From Flabesymbios commensalis (lineage: Eukaryota; Annelida; Polychaeta; Terebellida; Flabelligeridae), in the NCBI GenBank assembly GCA_964017125.1, contig OZ024907.1, positions 19,611,262-19,675,261 of the forward strand: DNA of 64,000 bases. The letters are read 5' to 3'. Positions 10,108 through 20,423 of this stretch are shown here, one piece after another. The notes under the pieces are model-generated. The model saw only the letters and a list, made by a program, of their open reading frames with translations, was not told the DNA's origin and did not search any database. Position numbers and translations under genes: made by a program. The stretch's first letter is position 1. Each line of letters begins with the position of its first letter.

Positions 10108-11706
10108 ATCTTTATTCAATAAATTTTACACGAAATGTGTCAACATTTTTTCGAGCTAGTTGCGACTAAGGCGATCACCTGATTGGCAGACGATGTGAGT
10201 TTGTTCTGGTTAACTTGTGAGATGGAATCCGGTGATTAAAGGGTCTTATCTACCACTTGTTCCAGATGATCATATGTAATCAGAGCTGTTAATGTTATTC
10301 TCGTCGAAGATGCTGCAAAAAAAACACAGGCGAGTAACTGGCGGAAACCGATTTCAATCAATATTTTTTCCTATTTTTGCTCCCTTTTTATTTGCACTAG
10401 ATATCAAAAACGGAGGTGTTGTTGGAGGTGTTGTTCGCATTAGAAATTATAATCTTTTAAGTGAAATATAAATATGAAGGATGCCCGAGTGAAATCAATA
10501 TATTTTTAACCATAAATTTACCACCATTGAACCACCAAATTATCTAATTTATTTTCTGCTCACTTATATCTAATAGTTGTGTCTCACTATTTCTAGATCT
10601 AACAGTATCATAGTTTAGCCCACAAACGGCAAAGGGTTATGGCGCCGAATGAGTGCTCTTCGTAATGATTAGAGTACCACTGGTCGTCTTTCTGGCTTCA
10701 CCTTTCACCTGTAAATATTCCTATTTCTTGTCTCTCCAGGTAAGTAGCCAACACTTTAATGCTGGCCAAGTTGAGTTGATCGGTGTAGGCCTATGTACGT
10801 TAATATCACAAACTTCAAGTGATGGGCGCTCCACTTTTTACGTTCCCAATGATTTGTGTAGACTGCTTGCATGAAATTATACCCTCCCCCCCACCTTACA
10901 GTTTCCTGGAGTAGCCCCTGTAGGACATAATTATAAGTCATTATGATGAAATCTAAGCCTCACCTGAATGCTATTTTTCACACGCAGATATCGACTCAAT
11001 ATCGGCCCTCCGCTCTGTTCTAACGTCTTTTGGGATTTTCTGAAGAATACTGATTGAGATGATTCTAGTAGACTAAATGTTGATTCAATGTTGTATGAAT
11101 CTCACATGGCGGCCTAACGCGTTCGCCCAACATTCAGACACCAATAAAACAAATACACGGCTTTCCAAGTAGTGAGAAATAGTGGCAATAATCATGTGAG
11201 CTGTTAGTAATTGATCAAAAATAAGTTCGCCGGATCTGAAGGCGATCGGGAAAAAACGTCCAATTAGTTTGCATTTGAGACGGCGTTATTTGTTGTCAAT
11301 ATACTCCATATACTTCTGATTTGGATCAAGCTTCATTTGTTTTCTTTTCTTCCCTTATGAGCCATGAGAAATGAATAACTAAAAGCAGAAAAGATAAACA
11401 TTGAATAAAGGTACAAGGGTAAAATTATTATGGTAAAGTGCTTTACTGGCATTGTATTAGTGCTTTTTTCAACATCAAAATCATATTAGTCGATTATGCC
11501 GACAGCAAACTCAGAAGTTGAACATTCGTTTGATTTCACTGGAAACATTTTGCGTGATAAATAAATTGTGGTCAATTTAATTAAATCATAAGGTCAGCCA
11601 GTATAGTCAATAATCTCACTTGGTGAAATGAAAAAACTCTGAAAGTGAGTTTGATGAGCAGTCATCCCACTCTCTATTTTGCATATGTGTGCCACTCTAT
11701 TCGTGT
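10108..11706. other. No recognised feature (1.6 kb)
   Basis: Unique AT-rich DNA. A possible very decayed PAL-A at 11080-11150 (GATTCAATGTTG...CGCCCAACATTC) is too weak to call. Confidence 0.5.
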
Positions 11707-11944
11707 TTAACCCTCTGCCCACAAAGTTATCAAATTTTAATTTTCACTCACTTGAAGTTGTGTGTCGCTGCCGTTACCCACAACTTCAAGTAGGTGAAAA
11801 TTACTTATATTTGTCTAATTTGGGACCAAACACTTGCAAATCTTGATGTTTCAACACCCATTTCATTCCTAATATCAGTGATTTCATCGACTAATATACC
11901 GGATTTAAAACGACTATAGTCGTGCTTAGCACTGAAATAGTTAA
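11707..11944 (+). mobile_element. T-B1 MITE, full length
   Basis: TTAACCCTCTGCCCACAAAG at the left, hairpin at about 11743-11800 (CACTTGAAGTTGTGTG / CACAACTTCAAGTAGG), ACTTGCAAATCTTGATGTTT, CGACTATAGTCGTGCTTAGC and TTAA at 11941. The right CCC terminus is eroded. Confidence 0.85.
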
Positions 11945-12164
11945 TATAGTGTGAGTGCACTGCTTTGAACGCATGTATTCCCTTTTTCCCCTTTTTTATC
12001 GTCTACACTGAATGATAGTCAACTCTGGTCGAGTAGTATTCAATATCAAATACAAGTTTAAAACGACCTTATTTTGCTGGATTTTGCTTCTCTTCTTGAC
12101 AAAAATGTTATTTCAAAAATTGCATGTGATTTACAAATTAATGGGAGCAATCAAGTGCAATGAA

Positions 12165-12250
12165 GAAACGTTGACCCAATGCTGGTTTAATGTTGATCCA
12201 TCGCTGGCCCAACATTAAACCAGCATTTGGTTGAATGTTTCTAGCTTGCT
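12165..12250. repeat. PAL-A palindrome, short centre
   Basis: ATGCTGGTTTAATGTTG pairs with CAACATTAAACCAGCAT around ATCCATCGCTGGCC. The outer part GAAACGTTGACCCA / TGGTTGAATGTTTC is also matched. Confidence 0.9.
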
Positions 12251-12474
12251 AGTTGTCCAGTTCATCCCACCTTCCTAGCATGGCTTTATTTGCGAATAAC
12301 TGTTATTATCGTGAATATTTATCGCCAACACTATATATATACCGTAAATCACACCAATGCGAGCGCAAATGTTATTAAATGCCCTGTCATCATTTCCAAA
12401 ACAGACCAACGCGAAGGCGAACGCCAATTTCCGGCTTAGTGTTGGTGAGTTTCAGAAATTATAAAATAGTGTAT

Positions 12475-12612
12475 TTGCTAATTTTCGCAACCCACATCAA
12501 ATTACTTACCTTTGTTTAATTCGAGATCAAACATGTCTAATTCTTGTATGTTTAAGCATTCATTTCGTTCCCAATAACAGCGGATTAAAAACGACTTTTG
12601 TCGTGCTGATAA
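12475..12612 (+). mobile_element. T-B1 fragment without hairpin
   Basis: TTACCTTTGTTTAATTCGAG, ATTTCGTTCCCAATAACAGC and AAACGACTTTTGTCGTGCT are the distal half of T-B1. The hairpin half is missing. Confidence 0.65.
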
Positions 12613-13566
12613 TCATCGACGCCTGCGTGGACGCACCTTGTAGGTTGATTTATTTCAGGTGAGTTGTAGGTACGCGTTGCCGTTTTAGGATTCCAATTTT
12701 AAATTACCTTGCAGGACGTTATTTATTAGTGTTCTGCGTGCGCCGGTGTTTAATTATAAATCAGTCTGAGCACAAACATCGTGTTTTGACTCCTGCACAT
12801 TGATGGGAATCACGAGATCTATCGTGTTACTATTAATCATAATAACATAGGAAAAAAAAGGATTGTCAAATCAAATTTAAAATCTTAATCTTGTTACAAG
12901 ACATGTGAGATATATACACAAGTTGTACATTACCAGGAAGGCATACAGTAGAATCCATTGCAATATTTTTTTTATCTGTTCACATTCTTAACGATAATTT
13001 GTATGAGTTTAGATAGTTTCAGTAATTTAGTTCCACTGACATTCATAACATTATTAAAAATAAGGATCCAGGGATGTGTGAGTATGTGTTTGCCTGGTAG
13101 TAACTTTCTCTGCTCAGCAAAAAAGGACATTTTAATACGTAATGGAACTCGTCTCCCCCTTCGTTTATGTGGCATAAAGTGCAGTATCTGAAATTTCTGT
13201 ACTCTGAATTTTGTCTAATTTTTCAACAGGGACACTATGATTTCGACATCTAAATTTACAGAGTGCTGTTGCAAGATTGATTAGATAATTTTCTCTTTCA
13301 AAATTTAGTTTAAATATTCTGAAATTAATGGATTTAGAAGAAGGGTAATTTAAATTGTACTATATTATCTGTTCACACTATTACCATAGATTAATGGTTA
13401 ATATATGCTATTACGGTGAAATACTATAATCATCCTTTGATAAACCTTCTGTTTTAACCCCTCAGTGTCACATCAATTGGACATTATGTTATCACATTAA
13501 AAAGCCCGTATTTTACTAATAAATTTTTACTCATCCATGTAACAGTAGTCATTGTGGTTTGTGCTT
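12613..13566. other. No recognised feature (0.95 kb)
   Basis: AT-rich unique sequence with small overlapping frames on both strands and no motif. Confidence 0.5.
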
Positions 13567-13803
13567 AATAACCCTTAAAGCGCTTTATTAAATAATTTAA
13601 ATTTTCACCTAATTTGTGTCTCGCTAACGCGATCCACAACTTCCAGTGGGTTGAAATTACTCATCTTTGTTTAATTGGAGACCAAACATTTGCAAATCTG
13701 GATGTTTAAACACACAATTATTATTTACCAATAACAGTTGCTTGATCGGTTAATGAAATAGAATAAAACGACCATATCAGCGCTTAGCGGTGAAAGGGTT
13801 TAT
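13567..13803 (+). mobile_element. T-B1 MITE
   Basis: TAACCCTTAAAGCGCTTTAT at the left, weakened hairpin (CACCTAATTTGTGTCTCGC / GATCCACAACTTCCAGTGGG), ATTTGCAAATCTGGATG and GCTTAGCGGTGAAAGGGTTTA. Hairpin decay makes this an older copy. Confidence 0.8.
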
Positions 13804-13815
13804 ATTGTGTGATGC

Positions 13816-14048
13816 TTAACCCTTTAACCGCCGGTGCCGCATATATTCAGGTTTTATTTTTTTAATAACACATCAAGTACCACCTTTTGAACATGTTGAA
13901 GATAAAATGTGACATCAATCAGCAATATTTGAAAACAGTTGACCTCCATTTTGTCAAATCTGAATAATTTTCACTCACTTGAAGTGAAGTGACACAACTT
14001 CAAGTGGGTGAAAATTCAGATTGAATAATTTGGCGGTTAAAGGGTTGA
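13816..14048 (-). mobile_element. T-B2 MITE
   Basis: TTAACCCTTTAACCGCCGG at the left and GGCGGTTAAAGGGTTGA at the right. The hairpin right-hand arm is intact and the left arm is partly replaced (CTTGAAGTGAAGTG), leaving a short loop. Confidence 0.85.
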
Positions 14049-14049
14049 A

Positions 14050-14150
14050 CCACTAAATTAATATGTCACATTTCGTTCCCAATAACTGCGATTTAAACGG
14101 CTAAATGGAACGGAAAAAAACGACTGGTCGCACTTAGCGGGAAAAAAAGC
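14050..14150 (+). mobile_element. T-B1 distal fragment
   Basis: ATTTCGTTCCCAATAACTGC and CGCACTTAGCGGG follow directly after the T-B2 right end. Confidence 0.6.
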
Positions 14151-14460
14151 TGGTATTTTTTACTCGGTTTAAGCTGAAATCGAAGAACAATAAATATCTA
14201 CCGATAGGATACTATTATATGATTAATTGAGCGTCTGCCATAAATTATAAAACTAATTTAACAATTGCCGTGGCTTGTATATTATATATATATATACTTT
14301 TATTTAGCCTACTGGTAACAATAACTATATAATCGCGTCTATAGTCGTGTTAGATCTTCTGTTTTTGCTTCAAAAAAGACAATTTGCAATGGAAAAGGAC
14401 ATTAAATTTGCACGAATGACATAATTATTTTTTTATTCAAATTGTACATGTTTTTTTACC

Positions 14461-14540
14461 CACGTAATGTTGGGCCAGCGTCGCAGACGATGGACCAATA
14501 TTGAAACGGCACTGTGTGAATGCTTGTTGTTTGCTGGGAT
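14461..14540. repeat. PAL-A, left arm lost
   Basis: AATGTTGGGCCAGCGTCGCA is followed by GACCAATATTGAAACGGC and the right end TTGTTTGCTGGGA. The left outer arm is absent. Confidence 0.8.
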
Positions 14541-14826
14541 GGTGAATACAATAGAGGAGTATAATGCGGGACCGTTTTCTCTCCCACTTTTCCCATCGCC
14601 CTTGATCTACAGCCTGTGTATAGGACTGTTTGATTTTGACTTTGTCCTGTGTACTTTGAGCATTCTTAGCACAATACTGGCCTGCCCGTCTCTAAATCTA
14701 CACATCATAAATGTCACCTCGGCGCTGGGTGTCCGCGTGTCACACGCCTTGTTCTTCCCGGCGCCATTGATTGTGGCATCAAATATTGAAGTAAATCTCT
14801 GTATATCTCGTATTTTTTGCTATTAA
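14541..14826 (+). other. Open hydrophobic frame of unknown meaning
   Basis: A forward frame that begins inside PAL-A stays open for about 95 codons beyond it. The predicted peptide is rich in L, I, F and S (for example LCTLSILSTILACP). It has no recognised domain, no clear splice sites and no support from neighbours. It is probably chance, and is noted because it is the longest open stretch here not made by a repeat. Confidence 0.15.
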
Positions 14827-14852
14827 GGCTGAGATCAATGGCAGCAGCTCGA

Positions 14853-15356
14853 CATGTGATCTAATGAAAGTCTACTGATATACGGCACATGGTCAGGGCC
14901 TGAGATACATACTAAAATTTACACGCTCAGGGACTATCTGAGCACCAGGACCACGGCACGGCTTCTGATTTAATGACAGCCTACTGATTTACGGCACATG
15001 GTCAGGGCCTGAGATATCATTCTGCTGCCTACAGAGAACACGCTCAGAGACTATCTGAGCACCAGGACCACGGCTCGGCTTCTGATTTAATGACAGCCTA
15101 CTGATTTACGGCACATGGTCAGGGCCTGAGATAAATACTAGCATTCTGCTGCCTACAGAGAACACGCTCAGAGACTATCTAAGCACCAGGACCCCGGCTC
15201 GGCTTCTGATTTAATGACAGCCTACTGATTTACGGCACATGGGCAGGGCCTGAGATAAATACTAGCATTCTGCTGCCTATACAGAGAACACGCTCAGAGA
15301 CTATATGTGCACCAGGACCACGGCTCGACATCTGCTCTAATGAGAGCCTACTGATT
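14853..15356 (+). repeat. 110-126-bp tandem array, four units plus partial
   Basis: Units start near 14853, 14964, 15082, 15206 and 15332. The shared text includes TTTACGGCACATGGTCAGGG, AACACGCTCAGAGACTATCT and GCACCAGGACCACGGC. Unit length grows along the array by small insertions such as ATAAATACTAG. Confidence 0.92.
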
Positions 15357-15542
15357 CTGCCGTATAAAGACGGTCCCCGCACTGAAATAATTAAAATATT
15401 TAAAATGGTCGTAGATCCATAATATAGGTATTCCAATAAATCGGAAAGAGCTAACTAAGACGTTTATGATGCTTTCAAATTGGAAAAAAAAACCCTTTAA
15501 TCTCCATGGTTTAAACAAAAATATTTCAGCCCTTTGGGTTAA
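15357..15542 (+). mobile_element. T-C MITE, hairpin half truncated
   Basis: Begins inside the T-C hairpin (AAAGACGGTCCCCGCACTGA), then runs through GGAAAGAGCTAACTAAGACG, CCATGGTTTAAAC and ATTTCAGCCCTTTGGGTTAA. Confidence 0.75.
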
Positions 15543-15784
15543 ATGACTGCCCCATTCAAAAGTGCCGTTAAGCCGTAATTCTACTACTTTTATGCACAGT
15601 ACCAAAGAAAGAGTTAATATTTATATGTTGATTGCCATGACCTTCTCCTGGTGGTGTAATGTCTCCCAGCCAGAGCGGGAAGTGGGGGATTGTTGTCACA
15701 GGGGTCTGTTCTCTAATGATATTTTAGGAGGATCCCTTTAATTTGTTTTTAAACATGTTAAACGTTTTCTATAATAGGAGCTCA

Positions 15785-15950
15785 AAAATGTTCTCAATAA
15801 CCCACCATGCCCTATCACCCCCACCCTCACATCATCATCTGTACATCATTCATATCATCAATTGACTACAACGTTTTTATCGTATTACAATGTCACTTAA
15901 AAGACCTTTTGGGCCGAAAAGTGACGTAAAGCAATGATTAAGCTCAAAAA
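15785..15950 (+). repeat. N dispersed repeat, partial
   Basis: Shares AATAACCCACCATGCCCTAT, CATTCATATCATCAATTGAC and GCCGAAAAGTGACGTAAAGC with 61020-61398 and, in reverse, 32194-32530. It is flanked by AGGAGGAT (15727) and ATCCTCCT (15970), a possible terminal inverted repeat. Confidence 0.75.
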
Positions 15951-16048
15951 ATGATGACATCAATAATGACATCCTCCTAATAGACCATTAGAAAGACTAG
16001 TTTGTTATTTCTAGTGGTGTTAATGGGTCCTAACATCCATAAAGATCA

Positions 16049-16156
16049 CAGCAAACACAAACATTTTCACAACATTTGTACAACGTCGGCCCAACGTCTT
16101 CGACGTTGGTCCAACATTGTACAAATGTTAAAAAAAATGTTTTGTGTTTGCTGGGA
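16049..16156. repeat. PAL-A palindrome, A2 subtype
   Basis: The inner arms AACATTTGTACAACGTCGG and GTCCAACATTGTACAAATG match around AACGTC-TTC-GACGTT. The outer ends CAGCAAACACAAAACATTTT-like and AAATGTTTTGTGTTTGCTGG also pair. The same subtype is at 26236 and, reversed, 43457. Confidence 0.92.
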
Positions 16157-16265
16157 TGATGTCCACTACAGTAACCGTTTTGTGTTCATTATCACCTCTA
16201 TAACCAGTTGTTAAAATGTGTCTTAAATCTTAAAACAGTGATAGATTTTTTGGACTACACATAAA

Positions 16266-16358
16266 TTTCAGTCTTCTTGAAGTTGTGTGTCGCGGTAACG
16301 AGACACAACTTCAAGAGACTGAAATTTTAATTGGATAGTCCACAGCTGTAGTGGTTAA
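16266..16358. repeat. T-B hairpin, solo
   Basis: TTTCAGTCTTCTTGAAGTTG pairs with CAACTTCAAGAGACTGAAAT. The arms differ from the usual CACTTG/CAAGTG but differ in both arms at once. No T-B1 body remains. Confidence 0.8.
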
Positions 16359-16659
16359 TGGGTGGTAACACCCAGCCGATACTCGTGCTAATGGTCGAAG
16401 CCGCCCGCCATGTACTGCCGCTAATGGTTCATGCCCAGTCATCCACAGTCAACGTGTAGAAATGAGGCATGCTGTGTATTGGCTTGCTTAATGTGACTAA
16501 CACTGAATTGTAATTGGTAATTAGTAGAGTGTGCTTTTCCAGGTCTGGTATTCCCAGGACATGGCATTGCAGTAAATGTCGTATTTTCCAGGGCGCCCTG
16601 ACTCGTTGTCGCTCTAGCTGTAGATGTTTGCCTATAGGTTGATGGGTGACGCTCATCAA

Positions 16660-16676
16660 GGGGGGGGGGGGGGGGG
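16660..16676 (+). repeat. G17 homopolymer
   Basis: Seventeen G followed by CGGGAGTGGGGGG. Confidence 0.95.
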
Positions 16677-16699
16677 CGGGAGTGGGGGGTCAATAGAAC

Positions 16700-17116
16700 C
16701 TGATTTGTACCAACTCCTTTCAGCAGCGGTGCCAACGAAGAATTCACCTCTGTATACATTGGTATATATGTTGTCGCAGAGCGTTATTGTAGCTTGGCAA
16801 TTACAATTTATACATATACGTTTTGAACAGTTTAAAAAGTGTATTTCGTTTGTGAAGTTTCCTCGCATATTCAGAAATCACCATTACCAGTGCAAAAACA
16901 GACTCAATTGTGGTATGTTTGTCCACAGTCACGCACATTAATCAGCCATTGTCACCGTGCAGTTACGGTAGTGCCCCGTTACGTGTAGCTGTCGCCGCAT
17001 AAAGGAGCTATCCACTTAACCACATGTATTTTCAGAGATTAATTTATATCCCCGTCTCACCCCGACCACTATTTTCTCGTCTTCCATAACAGCCTGCGAA
17101 CAAAGATAAAAAAAAA
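16700..17116. other. No recognised feature
   Basis: Unique sequence without repeats or exon-like frames. Confidence 0.5.
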
Positions 17117-17205
17117 TGGCCCGACATTGGCACAACGTTTGCTGCGTTGGCTACACATTGTACCAGTTTTGAGACAATGTTGAGTGTTTATCTGGCTTAC
17201 ACCAG
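17117..17205. repeat. PAL-A, degenerate
   Basis: GGCCCGACATTGGCACAACG, a TTTGCTGCG centre and TTGGCTACACATTGTACCAG, with a partial outer end TTGAGTGTTTATCTGG. Confidence 0.5.
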
Positions 17206-17325
17206 TGAATAGGCGGGATATCCCCAGAAGATGTTATATATTATACTTATTTACTTGAGAATGATACTGCTATCCGGCCCGGGTCTGCACGTTAAGGTCT
17301 CCATCACTCTACCACAGACTGTTTT

Positions 17326-17388
17326 GCAAAGCCAGAAGGCAGTCTCTGCTTACTTTACAAGTAAGCAGATACTGCCTTCTGGCTTTGC
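17326..17388. repeat. J hairpin
   Basis: GCAAAGCCAGAAGGCAGT...CTGCTTAC and GTAAGCAGATACTGCCTTCT...GGCTTTGC form 28-bp arms with one or two mismatches around TTTACAA. Confidence 0.93.
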
Positions 17389-17551
17389 TTGGCAGAGGGC
17401 AGCACTGTTCAGATGTAGAATGAGGAAATCGCGATCACAGCCCAGGACTGCCGGCGGGCTATGTATATACGTATAGCAGCTCTAGGCGAGATATGGGGTT
17501 GAATATAATCATACCAGTGTCCGTCCGTTTGTCCGTCAGAAGTTGCAATTG

Positions 17552-17620
17552 TAATCTAGCTGCTAGCTTTAAACCTAAATGGTAAAGGCTAGCTGCTAGC
17601 TTTAAGCCTAAATGGTATAG
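17552..17620 (+). repeat. 34-bp direct duplication
   Basis: AGCTGCTAGCTTTAAACCTA and AGCTGCTAGCTTTAAGCCTA, each followed by AATGGTA. In reverse this resembles the L minisatellite at 18600. Confidence 0.85.
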
Positions 17621-17912
17621 GTAGGGAGAGGACAGAGGGACTTTTAGTTAATAAATCTAAAGCTCAAGGGCGGGGCTAGATGGTGTAGACATCACATTAT
17701 AGTGTGGGTGTCAGACATGAAAAGAAATTTGCCCTATCTTACTAGGATTTTTTTTGTTTAGAAACCTTTACTAGGTGTGGGGAATTAAGGAACGCAAAAT
17801 GATGTTTCATTTCATGATAAAATCCTAATGAAGGACAGTACCTGGCCTCCCAGCCGCTCAAATCCACCCTTTGAACAGAACGCACAGACAGTCCGTCCCA
17901 TTTTCACTCACC

Positions 17913-18157
17913 TTAACCCTTCAACCGCCAAATTATTCAATTCGAATTTTTACCCTCTTGAAGTTGTGTCTCGCTGACGCGATCCACAATTTCAAGTGAG
18001 TGAAAATTATTCAGATTTGGCAAAATGGAGGTCAACTGTTTTCAAATATTGATGATTGATGTCACATTTTATCTTTAATATGTTTAAAAGGTGGTACTAA
18101 ATGTGCTGATAAAAATGAAAACCCAAATATATGCGACACCGGCGGGTAAAGGATTAA
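17913..18157 (+). mobile_element. T-B2 MITE, full length
   Basis: TTAACCCTTCAACCGCCAAA, hairpin at about 17955-18008 (CTCTTGAAGTTGTGTCTCGC / GATCCACAATTTCAAGTGAG), CAAAATGGAGGTCAACTG and GACACCGGCGGGTAAAGGATTAA. The best complete T-B2 copy for reference. Confidence 0.9.
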
Positions 18158-18261
18158 CATGCAAATCTTGATGTTTGAACACTCCGTATACATTCCACCA
18201 ACCGTGATTTTACCTGCTGATAAAGCAGATTAAAATCATTATAATCATGTATAGAGCTTAA
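18154..18261 (+). mobile_element. T-B1 fragment between two T-B2 copies
   Basis: TTAACATGCAAATCTTGATG, AACCGTGATTTTACC and ATAATCATGTATAGAGCTTAA match the distal half of T-B1. It shares a TTAA with the T-B2 element on each side. Confidence 0.75.
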
Positions 18262-18504
18262 CCCTTTAACCGCCGGTGTCGCATATATTGGGGTTTTCAT
18301 TTTTATTAGCAAATTATGTACCACATTTCAAACCACTGTTAAAGATAAAATGTGACATCAATCAGCAATATTTGAAAACAGTTTACCTCCATTTTGTCAA
18401 ATCTGAATAATTTTCACTCACTTGAAGTTGTGGATCGCGTCAGCGAGACACAATTTCAAGTGGGTGAAAATTCAGATTGAATAATTTGGCGGTTAAAGGA
18501 TTAA
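18258..18504 (-). mobile_element. T-B2 MITE, full length
   Basis: TTAACCCTTTAACCGCCGG to GGCGGTTAAAGGATTAA, with the hairpin (CACTTGAAGTTGTGGATCGC / AGACACAATTTCAAGTGGGT) near the right end. Opposite in orientation to the copy at 17913. Confidence 0.9.
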
Positions 18505-18599
18505 AGAATTGATAATAATGCCTGCTATATAGTGCATTGCATAAATGCAACTTATGTTCCCTCTTTTCTTCAGTAATTTCATGTTTCACACTCCCGCCA

Positions 18600-19290
18600 T
18601 CACCTTGCCTGCTCCTTGTCTAGCCCCGCACACAAGCTTTAAATCCAATAACTAGCAGCCCCCCCCCCACCTCCCCCACGCCCCCCCTGTCCTCTATCTA
18701 CACTTTTCAGGTTTGAATCTTGTAGCTAGAGGTCTCCATGTATCCCTGCCTACACCCTCTGGTGGTACTGGGATGATTGCTAGTAGTAGTAGTACTTTAC
18801 ATGCTGTGTGGCATGATACGGAAGCACTAGTCTCTACAGCTACAGCGAATCAGCGATCACCCAAGGTAAACTGCAGGCTATAATATTCGGTTGGATTTGC
18901 CCTGGATCTTCCGCTCAACAGCGGTGCTAATACAGCTCCCGTAATCGCTTCTGGCACTGATGTGGCCGTTGTCTAGCACCGCTCTTCAACTTTAAATCTG
19001 GTAACTATCTAGTCCCTCTGTACTCTCCCTACCTACATTTACACCTTTCAGGTTTAAAACTGTGACTAGCAGCCCCCTCCCCCTATGTCCCCTACACCCT
19101 CTATCCGCGCCCTTCAGCTTTCAACCTAGTAACTGGAAGTACATCTGTCCTCCCCCTGTCTGGAGTTGCCCCTGTCCCCGCTGTCTCCATATCCACTCTG
19201 CTAGTTGAAATCTAGTATCTAGGGATGCCCCTGTCCTCCCCCTGTCTACGTGTACACCCTGCTAGTTTAAATCTATTATCTAGAGGTGCC
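18600..19290 (+). repeat. L minisatellite, about 65-bp units, interrupted
   Basis: Diverged units contain TTTAAATC-AGTAACTAG-CAGCCCC-TGTCC-CCCTGTCTACAC and recur near 18650, 18720, 19000, 19062, 19125, 19205 and 19265. An M repeat interrupts the array at 18761-18971. Confidence 0.75.
18761..18971 (+). repeat. M dispersed repeat, inserted in L
   Basis: GGTACTGGGATGATTGCTAG, ACGGAAGCACTAG, TCCGCTCAACAGCGG and GCACTGATGTGGCCGT match 60735-60998. The copy is shorter by internal deletions. Class unknown. Confidence 0.75.
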
Positions 19291-19516
19291 CCTGTCACGA
19301 CAGACCCCAGACAGACATGCCAGTCACGTTCACATCGTCTGTAGCATGATCTGCTCCACCCTACATGGCTCCTAACAATTTTCCAGTAGATGCCTTCACG
19401 TCTGACAACATCCATAGACAAGTAGTCACTGTCTGGATTTGAAGCCAAGTGCATTGGCTCTAAATGCAGAGGATGCAAATTCCAATCCTGTCTCTATTAT
19501 CTTGTTGAGTTGTTAT

Positions 19517-19594
19517 TTCCCCCTCTTATATATGAAAGGGTGTATCTGCCACTTTACAAAGTGGCAGATACATCCTTTAGTATACAAGGGGGAC
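19517..19594. mobile_element. O hairpin element with 10-bp target duplication
   Basis: The arms CCCCCTCTTATATATGAAAG and CTTTAGTATACAAGGGGGA enclose GGGTGTATCTGCCACTTT / AAAGTGGCAGATACATCC. Flanking GAGTTGTTAT occurs at 19507-19516 and exactly again at 19595-19604. A duplication of that length is reminiscent of Mutator-like elements; the assignment is inferred. Confidence 0.88.
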
Positions 19595-19604
19595 GAGTTG
19601 TTAT

Positions 19605-20021
19605 CGTTCAGTTATTTGAAAATGAAATTTCAAGCTTCGAATGACGAGAATTGTTTAATAATAATTATAAAAAAGTGATAGTCTATATTCAAAATTGCTT
19701 AATATTTCACAAATTCCAGTGATTTTTATTCTGTTTAAATTTTATAGTTAGAAGGATCTCGCCCTCCACACGTTGTGGAGGGTGGCATTTGCTAACAAAA
19801 ATCTTACGACCACACGAATATCCCCGAAATTGTGAATCTTGTTATTGTTTTCGACGTGGATAATTAGTATTTTCCTTGGATATCACGTAAAATGAGCGGT
19901 TTAAAGAACAACCCACGTAAACACCTCCTTATTCTCCTTCATTGTGTTTGCGATAAGATGTAGGAAAACAAGCTGTGTAATTCTATCTGAGATGCATGGA
20001 CGGACAACAGTTTTACTGTCA
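19605..20021. other. No recognised feature
   Basis: Only a small hairpin, CCCTCCACACGTTGTGGAGGG (19762-19782), is visible. Confidence 0.5.
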
Positions 20022-20260
20022 TTAACCCTTTCAATCCTCGCGATGCACTGAAGCATCATTTTACTTTCCTGAAAACAGACTTCATTTTCCTACAACTAGG
20101 GGTTTTAGAACGAAAATTTCCATGAAAATGGTTTACCAATACATAGCAATTTTTTTTAATTTTTCATTTCCTTTAAGTCATCTTCATCCACTACAAGTCG
20201 AGAATTGCGGCTTGTAGTGAATGAAGATGACAATGGTTATCTCAGGCTTGAAAGGGTTAA
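20022..20260 (-). mobile_element. T-D MITE, full length
   Basis: TTAACCCTTTCAATCCTCGC, GATGCACTGAAGCATCATTT, AACTAGGGGTTTTAGAACGA, hairpin at about 20180-20231 (CATCCACTACAAGTCGAGAA / GCGGCTTGTAGTGAATGAAG), GGCTTGAAAGGGTTAA. TTAA on both sides. Confidence 0.9.
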
Positions 20261-20423
20261 TGCAGATATGTCACGCTGTTATGTTAAATTATTGCGTATT
20301 TGAAATGCCGTATATATCTATATTTTACGTGATAAAAAAATTTTAAAGTTGATTGTAAGTCATATGATATATCGACCCCTAGCAACCAGAGTGTCATATC
20401 ACTCGTTTGACGCGACACACAAT

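Noticed and set aside
11080-11150. PAL-A copy around GATTCAATGTTG...CGCCCAACATTC
   Set aside because: No GTC-GAC centre and little arm pairing; resemblance may be chance.
11743-11800. T-B hairpins as microRNA precursors
   Set aside because: The same hairpin recurs in a transposon context more than 20 times, with a short inverted repeat and defined TTAA ends; MITE origin explains it.
14467-14826. Several frames beginning MLGQRRRRWTN or MLDQRRRRW, as if a protein family
   Set aside because: The peptide is just the translation of the PAL-A centre (ATGTTGGGCCAGCGTCGCAGACG), so it recurs wherever PAL-A does and stops in random flank.
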